Of a stretch of 64,000 bases of DNA, positions 15,438 to 24,186 are shown one piece after another. The stretch's first letter is position 1, and each line of letters begins with the position of its first letter. Source of the DNA: Streptomyces buecherae. GTDB lineage: Bacteria > Actinomycetota > Actinomycetes > Streptomycetales > Streptomycetaceae. The translations under genes and the position numbers were made by a program. The notes under the pieces were generated by a model, which worked only from the letters and a program-made list of their open reading frames with translations, was not told the DNA's origin and searched no databases. The DNA lies in the NCBI RefSeq assembly GCF_014295035.1, contig NZ_CP060404.1, positions 1-64,000 on the forward strand. Reading direction: 5' to 3'.

Positions 15438-17324
15438 ATGAAGACCGCCATGAAGACACTGCTCACCGTGGTCAACCCCGATCTCGCCCGTACCGACTTT
15501 CTGCGCTCGGGGGACGTGGTCCACGTACCCGAGGCGGCCGACGCGGACGAACACCGGCTGTTGGACGCGCTGTGCCGGCACGGCGCCACCGCGTTGGTCG
15601 CCACCCAGCGGCCCAGTGACACCCTGCTGCACGCCTGGGCGCGGCACGCCGCCGGCCCGGTCCAGGTCGCCTACGCCGTCCCCGCGGCCGGCCGCTCCAG
15701 CGGTCCGTGCGCTCCGGCCGATGCGGGGCGTACCGTCCCGCCGCCGCGCTCCGGCGGCCGGCACCAGCCGGCGCCCACGGTGTACGAGCACGCGCTGGGC
15801 GGCACCGACGTGGAGTCCATCGCCACCGCCCTGGCCCACTGCGAGCGCGCCGTCGCGCGCGCCCGCACCGTACCCGCCGGCCTGGCGCCCGCGGCCGGCG
15901 GCCCGCGCGAGGCGTTCCTGATCGGCGCCGGTCTGGTCAACCTGGTCACGGCCGTGTACCTGGCGGACGCCGGCTACCGGCTCACCCTGGTCGACCGATC
16001 GCCCGCGCCGGGCACCGCGCCGTGGTGGGCGTACGGCTGCACCCACGGCGGTGACGACGCCCGCATGTTCACCTTCACCGAGATGGACGGCTACAACAAC
16101 ACGGACTTTCACGGTGGCGTGCCCACCTGGTTCCGGCGACCGGTCACCGACCGTGGCTGGCTGGCCCGCGAGCCCTGGTCGCTCACGGCACAGGAGCACG
16201 CCTGGATTCAGGCGTTCGAGAGCGTGCCCTCGTGGTTGGCCCGCGCGTACACCGCGGACGTCTTCGCGCTCAGTTCCGAGGCCGGCCGGGAGTGGTCGGC
16301 GCTGCGCGCCCGGTTGCCGCACCTGTTCGAGGACGTGGTGCTGACCGACGGCATCCTGCGCGTGTACACCGACCCGGACCACCTGCGGGCCGCCACCGCG
16401 CGGCACCGGTCGATCGGGGCCCTGCTGGGTGAGGTCACCCCCGCGGACATCGCCCGCGACCATCCGGCTCTGGCTCGCGCCGCCGGGGCCGGCGCCCTGG
16501 CCGGTGGCGTGCTGGTGCCCGGCTTCACCCTCAACGTGCACAGCTTTACCGAGCGTCTGGTGGCCCATCTGGTCGATCGCGGGGCGCGCTTCCACTGGCG
16601 TACGCCGGTCACGGGTGTGCGCCGCGATGCGCACGGCGCGCTGGTCGGCTTCGACTGCGCCGTGCCGGTACCCGAGCACGCCCACGTGATCGCCTCCCCC
16701 GGCGTGGCCGGCGCGGCGCTGCTGCGCGGCACTCCCTGCGAGGGCCGCGTCCACGGCGTGCTCGGGGGTTGGATGCGCGTCGACAACCGTGATCCGGCCC
16801 TGCGGACCTCGCTCAAGGTCGCCCGGCGCGGCCACGTCACCGAGGACGCCAACATCACCGTGGCTCGCGACGGCGACGGACGGAGCGTGTTGATCGTCGG
16901 TTCCGGTTACGGCTACATCGGCACCTCGGACAGTCCCGACGAGCGCCAACTCGCCGCCATCCGCGCCGGGATCACCAACACCATCAGTCAACTCTTCCCC
17001 GGCAGCGCCGCGCCGGCCCCCTCGTCTCGGACGCACGACAATTACGCGTTCAAGTACTGCGTGCGCCCGTGGACGGCCACCTCGCTCGGCCTCTACCACG
17101 TCGAAGCCCGCCAGCCACGTCGTACGGCACCGCAGCAGGGTGGCTTGTTCATCGTCACCGGTGGGCACAACACCGGCGGTTTCGCCCAGTCACCGGCCAT
17201 CGGGCGCGCCGTGCTCGCCTCGGTGTGCGGCGCCAGCCACCCGATGCACACCCTCTACCACCCGGAGCGCCACCCGGCACCCGTCGCGCGGTTCGCGCCC
17301 CTGTCGCTCCCCTCCCCCGCCTGA
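15438..17324 (+). CDS. FAD-dependent amino acid oxidase-like oxidoreductase with extra N-terminal region
   Basis: A 628-residue protein. Residues about 159-187 form the dinucleotide fold (FLIGAGLVNLVTAVYLADAG...LVDR); the third glycine of GxGxxG is Asn. The rest follows D-amino acid oxidase/DadA-type enzymes, ending with the second FAD contact GGHNTGGFAQSPAIG (about 579-593). The first 150 residues are an added region with alternating strands and helices that I cannot assign; it loosely resembles the substrate half of a D-2-hydroxyacid dehydrogenase, and residues 85-112 are a Pro/Gly/Arg-rich linker. ATG 15438 or ATG 15450 may be the start. It probably oxidises an amine or amino acid in the same pathway as the decarboxylase downstream. 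Confidence 0.8.
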   Translation: MKTAMKTLLTVVNPDLARTDFLRSGDVVHVPEAADADEHRLLDALCRHGATALVATQRPSDTLLHAWARHAAGPVQVAYAVPAAGRSSGPCAPADAGRTVPPPRSGGRHQPAPTVYEHALGGTDVESIATALAHCERAVARARTVPAGLAPAAGGPREAFLIGAGLVNLVTAVYLADAGYRLTLVDRSPAPGTAPWWAYGCTHGGDDARMFTFTEMDGYNNTDFHGGVPTWFRRPVTDRGWLAREPWSLTAQEHAWIQAFESVPSWLARAYTADVFALSSEAGREWSALRARLPHLFEDVVLTDGILRVYTDPDHLRAATARHRSIGALLGEVTPADIARDHPALARAAGAGALAGGVLVPGFTLNVHSFTERLVAHLVDRGARFHWRTPVTGVRRDAHGALVGFDCAVPVPEHAHVIASPGVAGAALLRGTPCEGRVHGVLGGWMRVDNRDPALRTSLKVARRGHVTEDANITVARDGDGRSVLIVGSGYGYIGTSDSPDERQLAAIRAGITNTISQLFPGSAAPAPSSRTHDNYAFKYCVRPWTATSLGLYHVEARQPRRTAPQQGGLFIVTGGHNTGGFAQSPAIGRAVLASVCGASHPMHTLYHPERHPAPVARFAPLSLPSPA

Positions 17325-17396
17325 CCCACCGCGCGAGCCCGGGGCTCGCCAACCGGCCGGGCGCCCGCCCCGCGCCCCCAGACCAGGAGTCTCCCG

Positions 17397-18857
17397 ATGC
17401 GCCCGCACCCGCCGCTCGACCCCGCCGACTGGGACGCCTTCCGCGCCCTCGGGAAACAGATGATCGACGACATCGCGGACCACCTGTCCGGCATCCGCGA
17501 CCAGCCGGTGTGGCAGCCGGTGCCCGAGGAGATCGCCGCCTCCTTCGAGACCGAACTACCCACCAGCGGGCGGCCGATGGAGGAGGTGTACGAGGAGTTC
17601 CGCCGCACGGTGTTGCCCTTTCCTCGGGGCAACATCCACCCGCGGTTCTGGGGCTGGGCCAACGGTTCGGGCGTACCGATCGCCGCGTACGGCGACCTGC
17701 TCGCCTCAGCTATCAACTGCACCGTCGGCTCCCGGGCCAACGCCGCATTGCTGGTCGAGCAGCAGGTGGTCAACTGGCTCGGGCAGGCGCTGCGCTGGCC
17801 CGCGTCCGGGTCCGGGCTGCTGACCAGCGGCGCGTCGATGGGCCAGGTCATCGCGTTGGCCACGGCCCGGGCTCACCGGGCGCCCGAGGTGCGCGCCGAG
17901 GGCGCCGCGGCCACCGGCATCCAGTTCACCGTCTACGGGTCCACCGAGACCCACCACTCCGTCGACAAGGCCGTCGAGCTCCTGGGCATCGGGAGCCGGT
18001 TCTTCCGGCGCGTCCCGGTGGACGCCGACCACCGCATCGACGTGGCGGCACTGCGCGCCGCGCTGCGCGCCGACCGGGAGGCCGGCCTGCACCCGCTGTG
18101 TCTGATCGGCAATGCCGGAACGGTCAACACCGGCGCCGTCGATCCGCTCGCCGCGTTGCTGTCCGTCGCCCGCCAGGAGGACCTGTGGTTCCACGTGGAC
18201 GGCGCGTTCGGCGCCTTCGCCCAGCTCCTGCCCTCGCACCGGGCCCTGCTCGCGGGACTGTCCGAGGCCGACTCGCTGGTGTGTGACCTGCACAAGTGGC
18301 TGTACCTGCCGTTCGACGTGAGCTGCGTACTCACCCGCAGGGAAGGCGACCTGGAAGGTGCCTTCCGCTCCAGCGCGGACTACATCAGCAAGACCGCGCG
18401 GGGCCCGGCCGCCCACCCGCTGTCCTTCGCCGACCGCGGGGTGGAGCAGTCGCGGCGCTTCCGCGCGCTGAAGGTGTGGTTCGCGCTCAAGACGTACGGC
18501 GTCGACGGCTTCGCCGGCGCGATCGCCGAGAACATCGCCCAGGTGGCGCATCTGACCAAGCTCGTGGAGGCCGCGTCCGACCTGGAACTCGTCTCCCGGA
18601 GCGAACTCAACATCGCGTGTTTCCGCTACGTGTGGCCGGGCGCCACACCTGACGCCCTGAACCGCGTCAACCGGGCCGTACTGGAGCGGCTGCAGACCGA
18701 GGGCATCGCGATGCCCTCCCACACCGTCCTGCACGGCGCCTTCGTGCTCCGCGTCGCGCACCACAACCACCGCACGATCAGCGCGGACTTCGACCACCTG
18801 GTCAGTCAGGTGCAGCGGTTGGGCGCCGAGCAGGTCGCCGCCGACGGCGAGCGGTGA
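17397..18857 (+). CDS. PLP-dependent group II decarboxylase (aromatic L-amino acid decarboxylase type)
   Basis: A 486-residue fold-type I decarboxylase. The cofactor lysine is Lys300 in CDLHKWLYLPFD, the PLP-nitrogen aspartate is Asp268 in HVDGA, and the THHS segment (185-188) stacks the ring. These enzymes convert aromatic or related L-amino acids to amines; some homologues catalyse decarboxylation-dependent oxidative deamination instead. ATG 17397 follows CAGGAG at good spacing, 72 bases after the FAD oxidase. With the oxidase, acetyltransferase and gamma-glutamyl hydrolase it forms a compact amino acid-modifying set followed by an exporter. Confidence 0.9.
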   Translation: MRPHPPLDPADWDAFRALGKQMIDDIADHLSGIRDQPVWQPVPEEIAASFETELPTSGRPMEEVYEEFRRTVLPFPRGNIHPRFWGWANGSGVPIAAYGDLLASAINCTVGSRANAALLVEQQVVNWLGQALRWPASGSGLLTSGASMGQVIALATARAHRAPEVRAEGAAATGIQFTVYGSTETHHSVDKAVELLGIGSRFFRRVPVDADHRIDVAALRAALRADREAGLHPLCLIGNAGTVNTGAVDPLAALLSVARQEDLWFHVDGAFGAFAQLLPSHRALLAGLSEADSLVCDLHKWLYLPFDVSCVLTRREGDLEGAFRSSADYISKTARGPAAHPLSFADRGVEQSRRFRALKVWFALKTYGVDGFAGAIAENIAQVAHLTKLVEAASDLELVSRSELNIACFRYVWPGATPDALNRVNRAVLERLQTEGIAMPSHTVLHGAFVLRVAHHNHRTISADFDHLVSQVQRLGAEQVAADGER

Positions 18858-18987
18858 GGCGGGCCGGCGGCCGGGCGGCCGGCGGGACGCGGGGTGTCCG
18901 GGGGTGGTGTGTCGCGGGGCGCCATGGGCCACGCGGCCCGTACGCCACGGCGTGTGGCGGCTCCGGGCCCGGCGGGGGCGGGCGAGT

Positions 18988-18993
18988 TAGGCT
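18988..18993 (+). promoter_or_regulatory. Possible -10 element of a leaderless transporter transcript
   Basis: TAGGCT lies six bases upstream of ATG 19000 and fits the TANNNT consensus. No ribosome binding site precedes the ATG, so transcription may begin at the start codon. No clear -35 element is visible. Confidence 0.4.
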
Positions 18994-18999
18994 GCGGCA

Positions 19000-20037
19000 A
19001 TGGCGATGAAAGCCTCCCGCGCGTACACCGTGGGCCTGCCGGCCGCCCTGGCGGCGACGGCCCTGTGGGGCTTCACCTTCCTCGGCCCGGCCGCCGTCGA
19101 GCCGGTCAACATCTACTACCTGGTTCTCGGGCGCTACGTCGCCTTCGGGTTGCTGTCGCTGACCGTGCTGCTCCTGCGTCGTGGCAGCCTGCGCTCGCTG
19201 GGTCGGCGTCGCCTGCTGGTGGCCATGCGCCTGGGCGTCGTGGGTTACATCGGCTTCTACCTGCTGCTGGCGATGTCCGCCGAACTCGGTGGTGGGGTGC
19301 TCGCCTCGACCATGACGGGGCTGATCCCCCTCATGGTCACGCTGGTCTCCAACCGTCTGGAGAAGGTGCTGGCCTGGCGCAGGCTGGCGGCTCCGATCGT
19401 GGTGATCTCCCTCGGCCTGCTGCTGGTCAACGCCGGCACCCCCACCGACGGCGCGTCCAGCAGCTCTGACCTGGCCCTCGGCGCGCTGCTCGGCTTCCTG
19501 TCCGCCGCGGCCTGGTCGTACTTCGTGATCGCCAACCGGCGGGCGTTGGGTCGGGTCGGGTCGAACATCGACGGTACGACCTGGACGACCGGCATCGGGC
19601 TCGGGGCCTGTTGCGGGTCGCTGTTCCTGCTGCCCCTGGCGCTGGCGGGGGGCGGTCGGGCGCCGGTGGCGGACGCGGGTACCTGGTGGTCCTTCGTCGG
19701 GTGGTCGGTGGCGTTCGCGGTGCTGGGCTCGTGGTGCGCCACCTGGTTCTGGAACAGCGCCTCCAAGCGGTTGCCGGCCACCGTGATGGGGCCGGTGATC
19801 GGCATGGAGGCGGTCTGTGGTGCGGCCTTCAACCTGATGTGGGAGGGGCGTACGCCGACCTTCCACGAGTTGTGGGGCGGCCTGCTGGTGATCACGGGCG
19901 TCCTGCTCGCCTCGTATCTGTTCAACCGGGCCGACCTCGGCCGCGCCAACCCTCCGTCGCCGGGGGCCGGCGAGCCACCCGTCACGGCCGAGCGGGTGGC
20001 CGGGACGCTGCCGGAGAAACCCCCCTCCGCCGGCTGA
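19000..20037 (+). CDS. EamA/DMT-family transporter
   Basis: A 345-residue membrane protein with about ten hydrophobic segments in two EamA repeats (roughly residues 10-145 and 165-310) and a hydrophilic Pro-rich tail. Family members export amino acids and small metabolites. ATG 19000 lacks a ribosome binding site but has a near-ideal -10 box directly upstream. Being the last gene of the 13.9-20.0 kb set, it is a candidate exporter for that pathway's product, though its apparent own promoter weakens the operon argument. Confidence 0.87.
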   Translation: MAMKASRAYTVGLPAALAATALWGFTFLGPAAVEPVNIYYLVLGRYVAFGLLSLTVLLLRRGSLRSLGRRRLLVAMRLGVVGYIGFYLLLAMSAELGGGVLASTMTGLIPLMVTLVSNRLEKVLAWRRLAAPIVVISLGLLLVNAGTPTDGASSSSDLALGALLGFLSAAAWSYFVIANRRALGRVGSNIDGTTWTTGIGLGACCGSLFLLPLALAGGGRAPVADAGTWWSFVGWSVAFAVLGSWCATWFWNSASKRLPATVMGPVIGMEAVCGAAFNLMWEGRTPTFHELWGGLLVITGVLLASYLFNRADLGRANPPSPGAGEPPVTAERVAGTLPEKPPSAG

Positions 20038-20194
20038 GCCGCCGGGCTCTGCCGGCCCGCCCCGGCGGCGGAGCCGGGTGGCCGACACGGCGGGCGGGCG
20101 GAGCGGGGGTGCGCGAACGCCCACAGTCGCCGACGCGCGGGAGCCGGACCGGGCCTCCGGAGCGTGCCCGCTTATCCCAGCCGGGTGTTGACGG

Positions 20195-20593
20195 TCAGGA
20201 GGGCGGAGGGGGGTCGATCGCGCCGCCGACGCCGGAGCGGCCGGCCGGCACGCCGATGAGGTGCACGCTGACGTGGTCCCGCACGGATTGACCGCAGGCA
20301 TCGGCGACCGCGTCGGTGATCGCCCGGATCAGTCGTCCCGGCGCGTCGCTGATCCCCGGCAGGCTCAGCGCGGCCTCGCGCACGTGGAGCGAGACGAGGG
20401 GGGCGTGCACGCTGGCCGGGGCACCGCCGACGCCCCAGCGCTGCCGGGGAACGCCGAAGATCTCCACGACCGCCATGGCACGCGCCCGCTCGCCGTACAC
20501 CTGGACCAGCGCCTCCGTGAGCGATCGGATCAACCGGCCCTCGACCTCCCCGTCGAGTTCCTCCTCGTGCACCCGTACCTGGAAGTGCGGCAT
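20195..20593 (-). CDS. Tandem tautomerase-superfamily protein
   Basis: A 132-residue protein starting MPHFQVRV, so removal of Met would expose the N-terminal proline that is the catalytic base of 4-oxalocrotonate tautomerase-like enzymes. Two similar halves are visible: residues 1-60 and 67-125, each with a helix RLIR(S/A)(L/I)T(E/D)A and a strand ending (E/H)(I/L)(F/I)GVP. The second half lacks an initial proline, as in fused tautomerases. ATG 20593 follows GGGAGA. It diverges from a marR gene over an AT-rich operator region. Confidence 0.72.
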   Translation of the reverse strand: MPHFQVRVHEEELDGEVEGRLIRSLTEALVQVYGERARAMAVVEIFGVPRQRWGVGGAPASVHAPLVSLHVREAALSLPGISDAPGRLIRAITDAVADACGQSVRDHVSVHLIGVPAGRSGVGGAIDPPPPS

Positions 20594-20632
20594 CTGGTCT
20601 CCCGTCGCTGGTCGCTCGCCTACCCTGAGGGC

Positions 20633-20672
20633 AGCTTTGCTTTGTAAGCAAAATATCTTTGACCACAAAGCT
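20633..20672. promoter_or_regulatory. Divergent MarR operator region with nested inverted repeats
   Basis: This AT-rich island holds TTTGCTT-TGT-AAGCAAA (20636-20652), CTTTG-ACCA-CAAAG (20657-20670) and the outer pair AGCTTTG/CAAAGCT (20633-20639 and 20666-20672). It separates the leftward tautomerase gene from the rightward marR gene and is the likely binding site for the regulator. Confidence 0.7.
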
Positions 20673-20689
20673 AAATCCGGGAGGGTGCA

Positions 20690-21232
20690 GTGTCAACGGA
20701 GGAGACCCCGACCGCGCGGACCGACGCCGACCCCGGTGTCGACTCCGACATTGACTCCGACGTCGACTCCGGCGTGGACGACGCGATCCGCACCCTGCTC
20801 GTGCTCATGCCGCGCATGGTCGGAGCGGCCAAGCGGATTCCGGTCCCCGCCGAGCTCCAGTCACTCGAACTCGCCCCCCGCCACCTGTCCCTGCTGTCGC
20901 ACCTGCTCTTCGACGGGCCGCTGACGGTCAACGAGCTGGCGGCCCGGCTCGAAGTCGCGCCGACCACCGTCAGCCTGATGGTCGGCGAACTGAGCCGGAA
21001 GGAGATCCTGGAGCGACACGAGGACCCGACGGACCGGCGGCGGCGCATCGTGAGCATCACCGACGGGATGCGGCCGGCGATCGAGGGCTGGCTGGCGCGC
21101 GGCGCCACGGCCTGGAGGAAGGCCCTCGCTCCCCTCTCACCCAGCGAGCGACGGTTGTTCGTGCGCACCCTGCGCGCGTACGAGACGGCGATGCTCGAAA
21201 GCCTGCCGCGCACCGGCCAGGCGGCTCCCTGA
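20690..21232 (+). CDS. MarR-family transcriptional regulator
   Basis: A 180-residue protein with an acidic N-terminal tail (residues 12-30 rich in D/S) and a winged helix: LTVNELAARLEVAPTTVSLMVGEL is the recognition unit (about 82-105) and DPTDRRRRIVSIT the wing (about 113-125). GTG 20690 follows GGGAGG. It faces the tautomerase gene across inverted repeats, a typical MarR arrangement with autoregulation and control of the neighbour; the inducer may be a phenolic compound. Confidence 0.9.
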   Translation: MSTEETPTARTDADPGVDSDIDSDVDSGVDDAIRTLLVLMPRMVGAAKRIPVPAELQSLELAPRHLSLLSHLLFDGPLTVNELAARLEVAPTTVSLMVGELSRKEILERHEDPTDRRRRIVSITDGMRPAIEGWLARGATAWRKALAPLSPSERRLFVRTLRAYETAMLESLPRTGQAAP

Positions 21233-21484
21233 CCCAGCCGGGCCAGTCGGCCGCGCCGCGGAGAGAGTCCGGGGGTACGGGGCCGTGGCGCCAGGGCGTG
21301 TCGCGGGCCCAGCTTGGCGAACGCGCCTCCCGCTCCAACCCGGCCAACAGCCGTTCGGGCAGCGGCGCGTTGACCGGCCAGTGCCGAGCCACCGTCCGCG
21401 TGGCGGTGCCCCATCGCGGCCGTGGTCGGGCCGGTTGAGATCTTGACCGGGCTCGCGGCCTATGGAGATAGTGTGCGCATCAAG

Positions 21485-21500
21485 GTGTGTTCGAACACAC
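21485..21500. promoter_or_regulatory. Perfect 16-bp palindrome upstream of a secreted-protein gene
   Basis: GTGTGTTCGAACACAC is a perfect palindrome, and CAAG/TTTG flanks extend it almost to 24 bases. It ends 22 bases before ATG 21523, inside the probable promoter or leader. The binding protein is unknown. Confidence 0.65.
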
Positions 21501-21522
21501 TTTGTCGACGAGGGGGGTTCAC

Positions 21523-21900
21523 ATGAAGGCGGTTTCCGGCCCACGGGGCATCACGGCCGTACTGGCGGCAACCTTGCTGCTGCTCGGCGGCGCCACCGCC
21601 ACGGCACAGGCCGAGCCCACGAACCCGCCGACGCCCGCGGCGCCCTGCGACTACCCCTCCGTCTGCTTCGTCAAGGACGGCAAGGTCGTCTACGCGTACG
21701 ACGAGGTGATCCCCTGGCAGTACCTGCCGGAGCGCCTGCCCGCGCCCGTCCAGGTCATCAACACGCGCCACGAGAGCATCTGGATCGGCGACACCAAGGG
21801 CGGGGCCGAGTGCGTCCAACCCGAGTCGATCGTCGACAAGTGGCTCGGCACCCTTGAGACGCTGCGGATCGACGACTCGGTGGAGTGCCGTCTCACCTGA
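21523..21900 (+). CDS. Small secreted protein of unknown function
   Basis: A 125-residue protein with a clear Sec signal peptide (hydrophobic core ITAVLAATLLLLGGATATAQA, cleavage after about residue 31). The mature part of about 95 residues contains three cysteines, including a CDYPSVC pair near the N-terminus, and a motif INTRHESIWIGDTKGG. The overall shape recalls peptidase-inhibitor-like small exoproteins (family I36 type), but I cannot confirm this. ATG 21523 follows AGGGGGG; upstream starts fall in the palindrome. Confidence 0.75.
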   Translation: MKAVSGPRGITAVLAATLLLLGGATATAQAEPTNPPTPAAPCDYPSVCFVKDGKVVYAYDEVIPWQYLPERLPAPVQVINTRHESIWIGDTKGGAECVQPESIVDKWLGTLETLRIDDSVECRLT

Positions 21901-22310
21901 CCCCGATGCCGCGACCGTCGCGGTGGGACGGGTGGCGCGCGGACCCGGGTTGAGGCGTTGGAGCGACGAGAAGGGTGTGCGGCCCGGCGGAGGACGTACG
22001 TGAGGCTGTGGCGGGAAACCGCTGTCCGGGGCCTGGCGTGGGCGAGGACGCTCGATGCCGCGCTGTGTGTCGGCTACTTCCTGACCGGGCGCAGTGCCGC
22101 CTCCCGGGCCAGCCAGGCCCACCCATCTTCACGCCCCGCGTCACCGTGGTGGCCGACCTTCGCTCCGGGCGGGACGCGTGGTCGGGTGCCGCGCGGCGCA
22201 GCCGGAACGGCTGACCGCTCGCCGCCGGGTGGGATGGCCCGCGCGGTCAACTCGCCGCCTAGGGCGGCATGTTGGGCGCGAGAAGCCGTGAGAACCGGGA
22301 GGGCGCGGGC
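21901..22310. other. 410-base intergenic stretch, no supported gene
   Basis: No ribosome binding site plus recognisable product on either strand. An in-frame ATG at 22269 could lengthen the next gene by 14 residues. Confidence 0.4.
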
Positions 22311-23168
22311 GTGGACTGGCACAGGGTTCTGCTGCTGTGGTGCGCGGCGTGCGCTGGCTGGGCGCTGGTCGGGTACGGCCGGTCGCTGGCCGGGGTCACC
22401 CGGGCGCAGCGGGCGGTGCGGGTGTGGGGACGGATCGCCTCGGTAAAGACCCCTGCGCACGGCGATCCGGGCACGGCCGGGATACCCGTGGTGATCGCCT
22501 TTCCCGACCCCGCCACCGGGCGGGAGCACGCCCTGCCGTACACGGCCGAAGGCGGCCGGCAGTTGGACGCGGTCTGGGTCGGCCGCGAGGTCGCCGTGCT
22601 CCACCCGCCCGGCCAGCCGCAACGGTTTCAGGTCGCCTACGACCTCGCGGACGGCCGGCACGGGCGGGCCTGGCCGCACTTCGCCGTCTTCCTGCTGTAC
22701 GCCGGGCTGGTCACCGAGCTGGCTCTCCGGCACGGCTACCCGTGGGCGCTGCTGTGCGCGGGCGGGCCGCTGACCGTGCTCATGGTGCTCGTCCTGCGCA
22801 ACGAGGTCAGCCTGGCCCGCCGCGAGGCGGCTCGCCTGGCCGGGGCGGTCAGCGTTCCGGGACGCGTCGTCGCCGTTCAGGAGGCCACCCACGAGGACGG
22901 CGAGTCCCAGTGGACCAGCCACGACCCGGTCCTCACCTTCACCACCCGCGAGGGAACGCTCGTCACCGCCCGCCCCCGACCCGCACTGGCGGACCCGGCG
23001 CGTGCGTACGGCCGCGTGGTCACCGTCCACTACGCGCCCGACCACCCCGAGGTCTTCACCCTTGACCTCGCCGCTTCGCGACGCTCCCGGGCCCGGTCCG
23101 TCCTCTTCGTCATCGTGTCGTTGTCGCTGTGTGCGGCGACGACTGTGGCGGGTGCGGTCATGGTGTGA
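22311..23168 (+). CDS. DUF3592-type membrane protein
   Basis: A 285-residue protein (299 if ATG 22269 is used) with a hydrophobic segment at the N-terminus (LLLWCAACAGWALVGYG), two in the middle (HFAVFLLYAGLV and PWALLCAGGPLTVLMVLVL) and one at the end (VLFVIVSLSLCAATTVAGAVMV). Two matching beta-rich extramembrane units each contain a (V/R)VV.V.YAP.HP or VAVLHPPGQP motif, the pattern of DUF3592 proteins. GTG 22311 has the better upstream purine run. Function unknown; found widely in actinomycetes. Confidence 0.7.
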   Translation: MDWHRVLLLWCAACAGWALVGYGRSLAGVTRAQRAVRVWGRIASVKTPAHGDPGTAGIPVVIAFPDPATGREHALPYTAEGGRQLDAVWVGREVAVLHPPGQPQRFQVAYDLADGRHGRAWPHFAVFLLYAGLVTELALRHGYPWALLCAGGPLTVLMVLVLRNEVSLARREAARLAGAVSVPGRVVAVQEATHEDGESQWTSHDPVLTFTTREGTLVTARPRPALADPARAYGRVVTVHYAPDHPEVFTLDLAASRRSRARSVLFVIVSLSLCAATTVAGAVMV

Positions 23169-23374
23169 CCCCCGACCCCGGCCGCCACCGCGACCGCGAC
23201 CGCCGCCGCGAAGCGTGCGGCAAGGACACCGCCACACAGGGGCGACCCCCACGCCCTCGCCTCTTCCCCACGAGGCTCGGGCGGGGGGCCGGTCGTGCCC
23301 TGGCATCTGGCGCGGTGACCTGGTCCTCCGGCTCCGCCGGGCCTTGCGGGCACCGCGAGGAGAAGTGGTGCGGG

Positions 23375-23971
23375 TCAGCTCACCACGTACAGCTTCTTCG
23401 GCCAGCCGATGCGGTCGAGGCGCTTGAACAGGTCCCTGATGTCGGCCGGGTTGAGCTTGATGCAGCCGTTGGAGTAGTAGTCGTTGGGGTTGCTGTTGGT
23501 CCACCGCTCGGACTCGATGGAGCCCTGCTTACCGTTGGGCTTCATCTCGCTGTGGATGAACAGCTCGGTGCGCTTGGTGCCGTTGTGGCACTTGCGGTCG
23601 GAGAGCTTGATGACCAGGCCGTTGATGATGCCGTCGAAGTTCTTGCGGTGCCACTGCACGGCGTACGGCTTCTTCTCCGCGTTGGGCAGCCAGCCCTTGC
23701 CGACGGCGCAGGTGTCCTTGGTCTGGCCCGAGCCCGCCTTGTACTTCTTGAGCACCTTGTCACGGCCGGCGGTGCGCTTCACGAGTTCGAGGCGGGAGTT
23801 CGTGACCGAGCCCTTGTCGAAGCGTAGGTAATGGGCGTCGGTGGCCTGGACGGAAGCCTGGGTATCGGTCCGCGCCTGGGCCGGGACAGCCGTGGTGACC
23901 GTCAGGCCACCGACGATGACGGCGGCGAGCGCGAGGGGCGTGATGTGTGCGGGCCTTGCGGTCTTACGCAT
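23375..23971 (-). CDS. Secreted L,D-transpeptidase (YkuD domain)
   Basis: A 198-residue exported protein: signal peptide residues 1-33 ending VPAQA, then a YkuD catalytic domain. The motif ELFIHSEM gives His140 and YYSNGCIKL gives the nucleophile Cys170, with asparagine and lysine in place of the common H/R in SHGC(I/V)R. Such enzymes form 3-3 peptidoglycan cross-links or attach proteins to peptidoglycan. It is short, with no separate peptidoglycan-binding domain. It is transcribed alone, convergent with the DUF3592-type gene. Confidence 0.87.
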   Translation of the reverse strand: MRKTARPAHITPLALAAVIVGGLTVTTAVPAQARTDTQASVQATDAHYLRFDKGSVTNSRLELVKRTAGRDKVLKKYKAGSGQTKDTCAVGKGWLPNAEKKPYAVQWHRKNFDGIINGLVIKLSDRKCHNGTKRTELFIHSEMKPNGKQGSIESERWTNSNPNDYYSNGCIKLNPADIRDLFKRLDRIGWPKKLYVVS

Positions 23972-24186
23972 GAGAACACTCCGTGGTTTGCGGGTGGCGG
24001 TTCGCGCCTTCTTGCCCTTTGAGACTGCTGGCCGCGGACGGGCCGAGGCAATGGCAACCCGCTGTCCCGGACAGGTGTGGGTTGTCCGGGCTGGTCAGAG
24101 ACCTGTCCGGACGCTGTCCGGGACCGGTGGCGAAGGAGGCGGCATCGGTATTGTCCGCGTGACGCGGGATGGCTCACGATGTCCGC

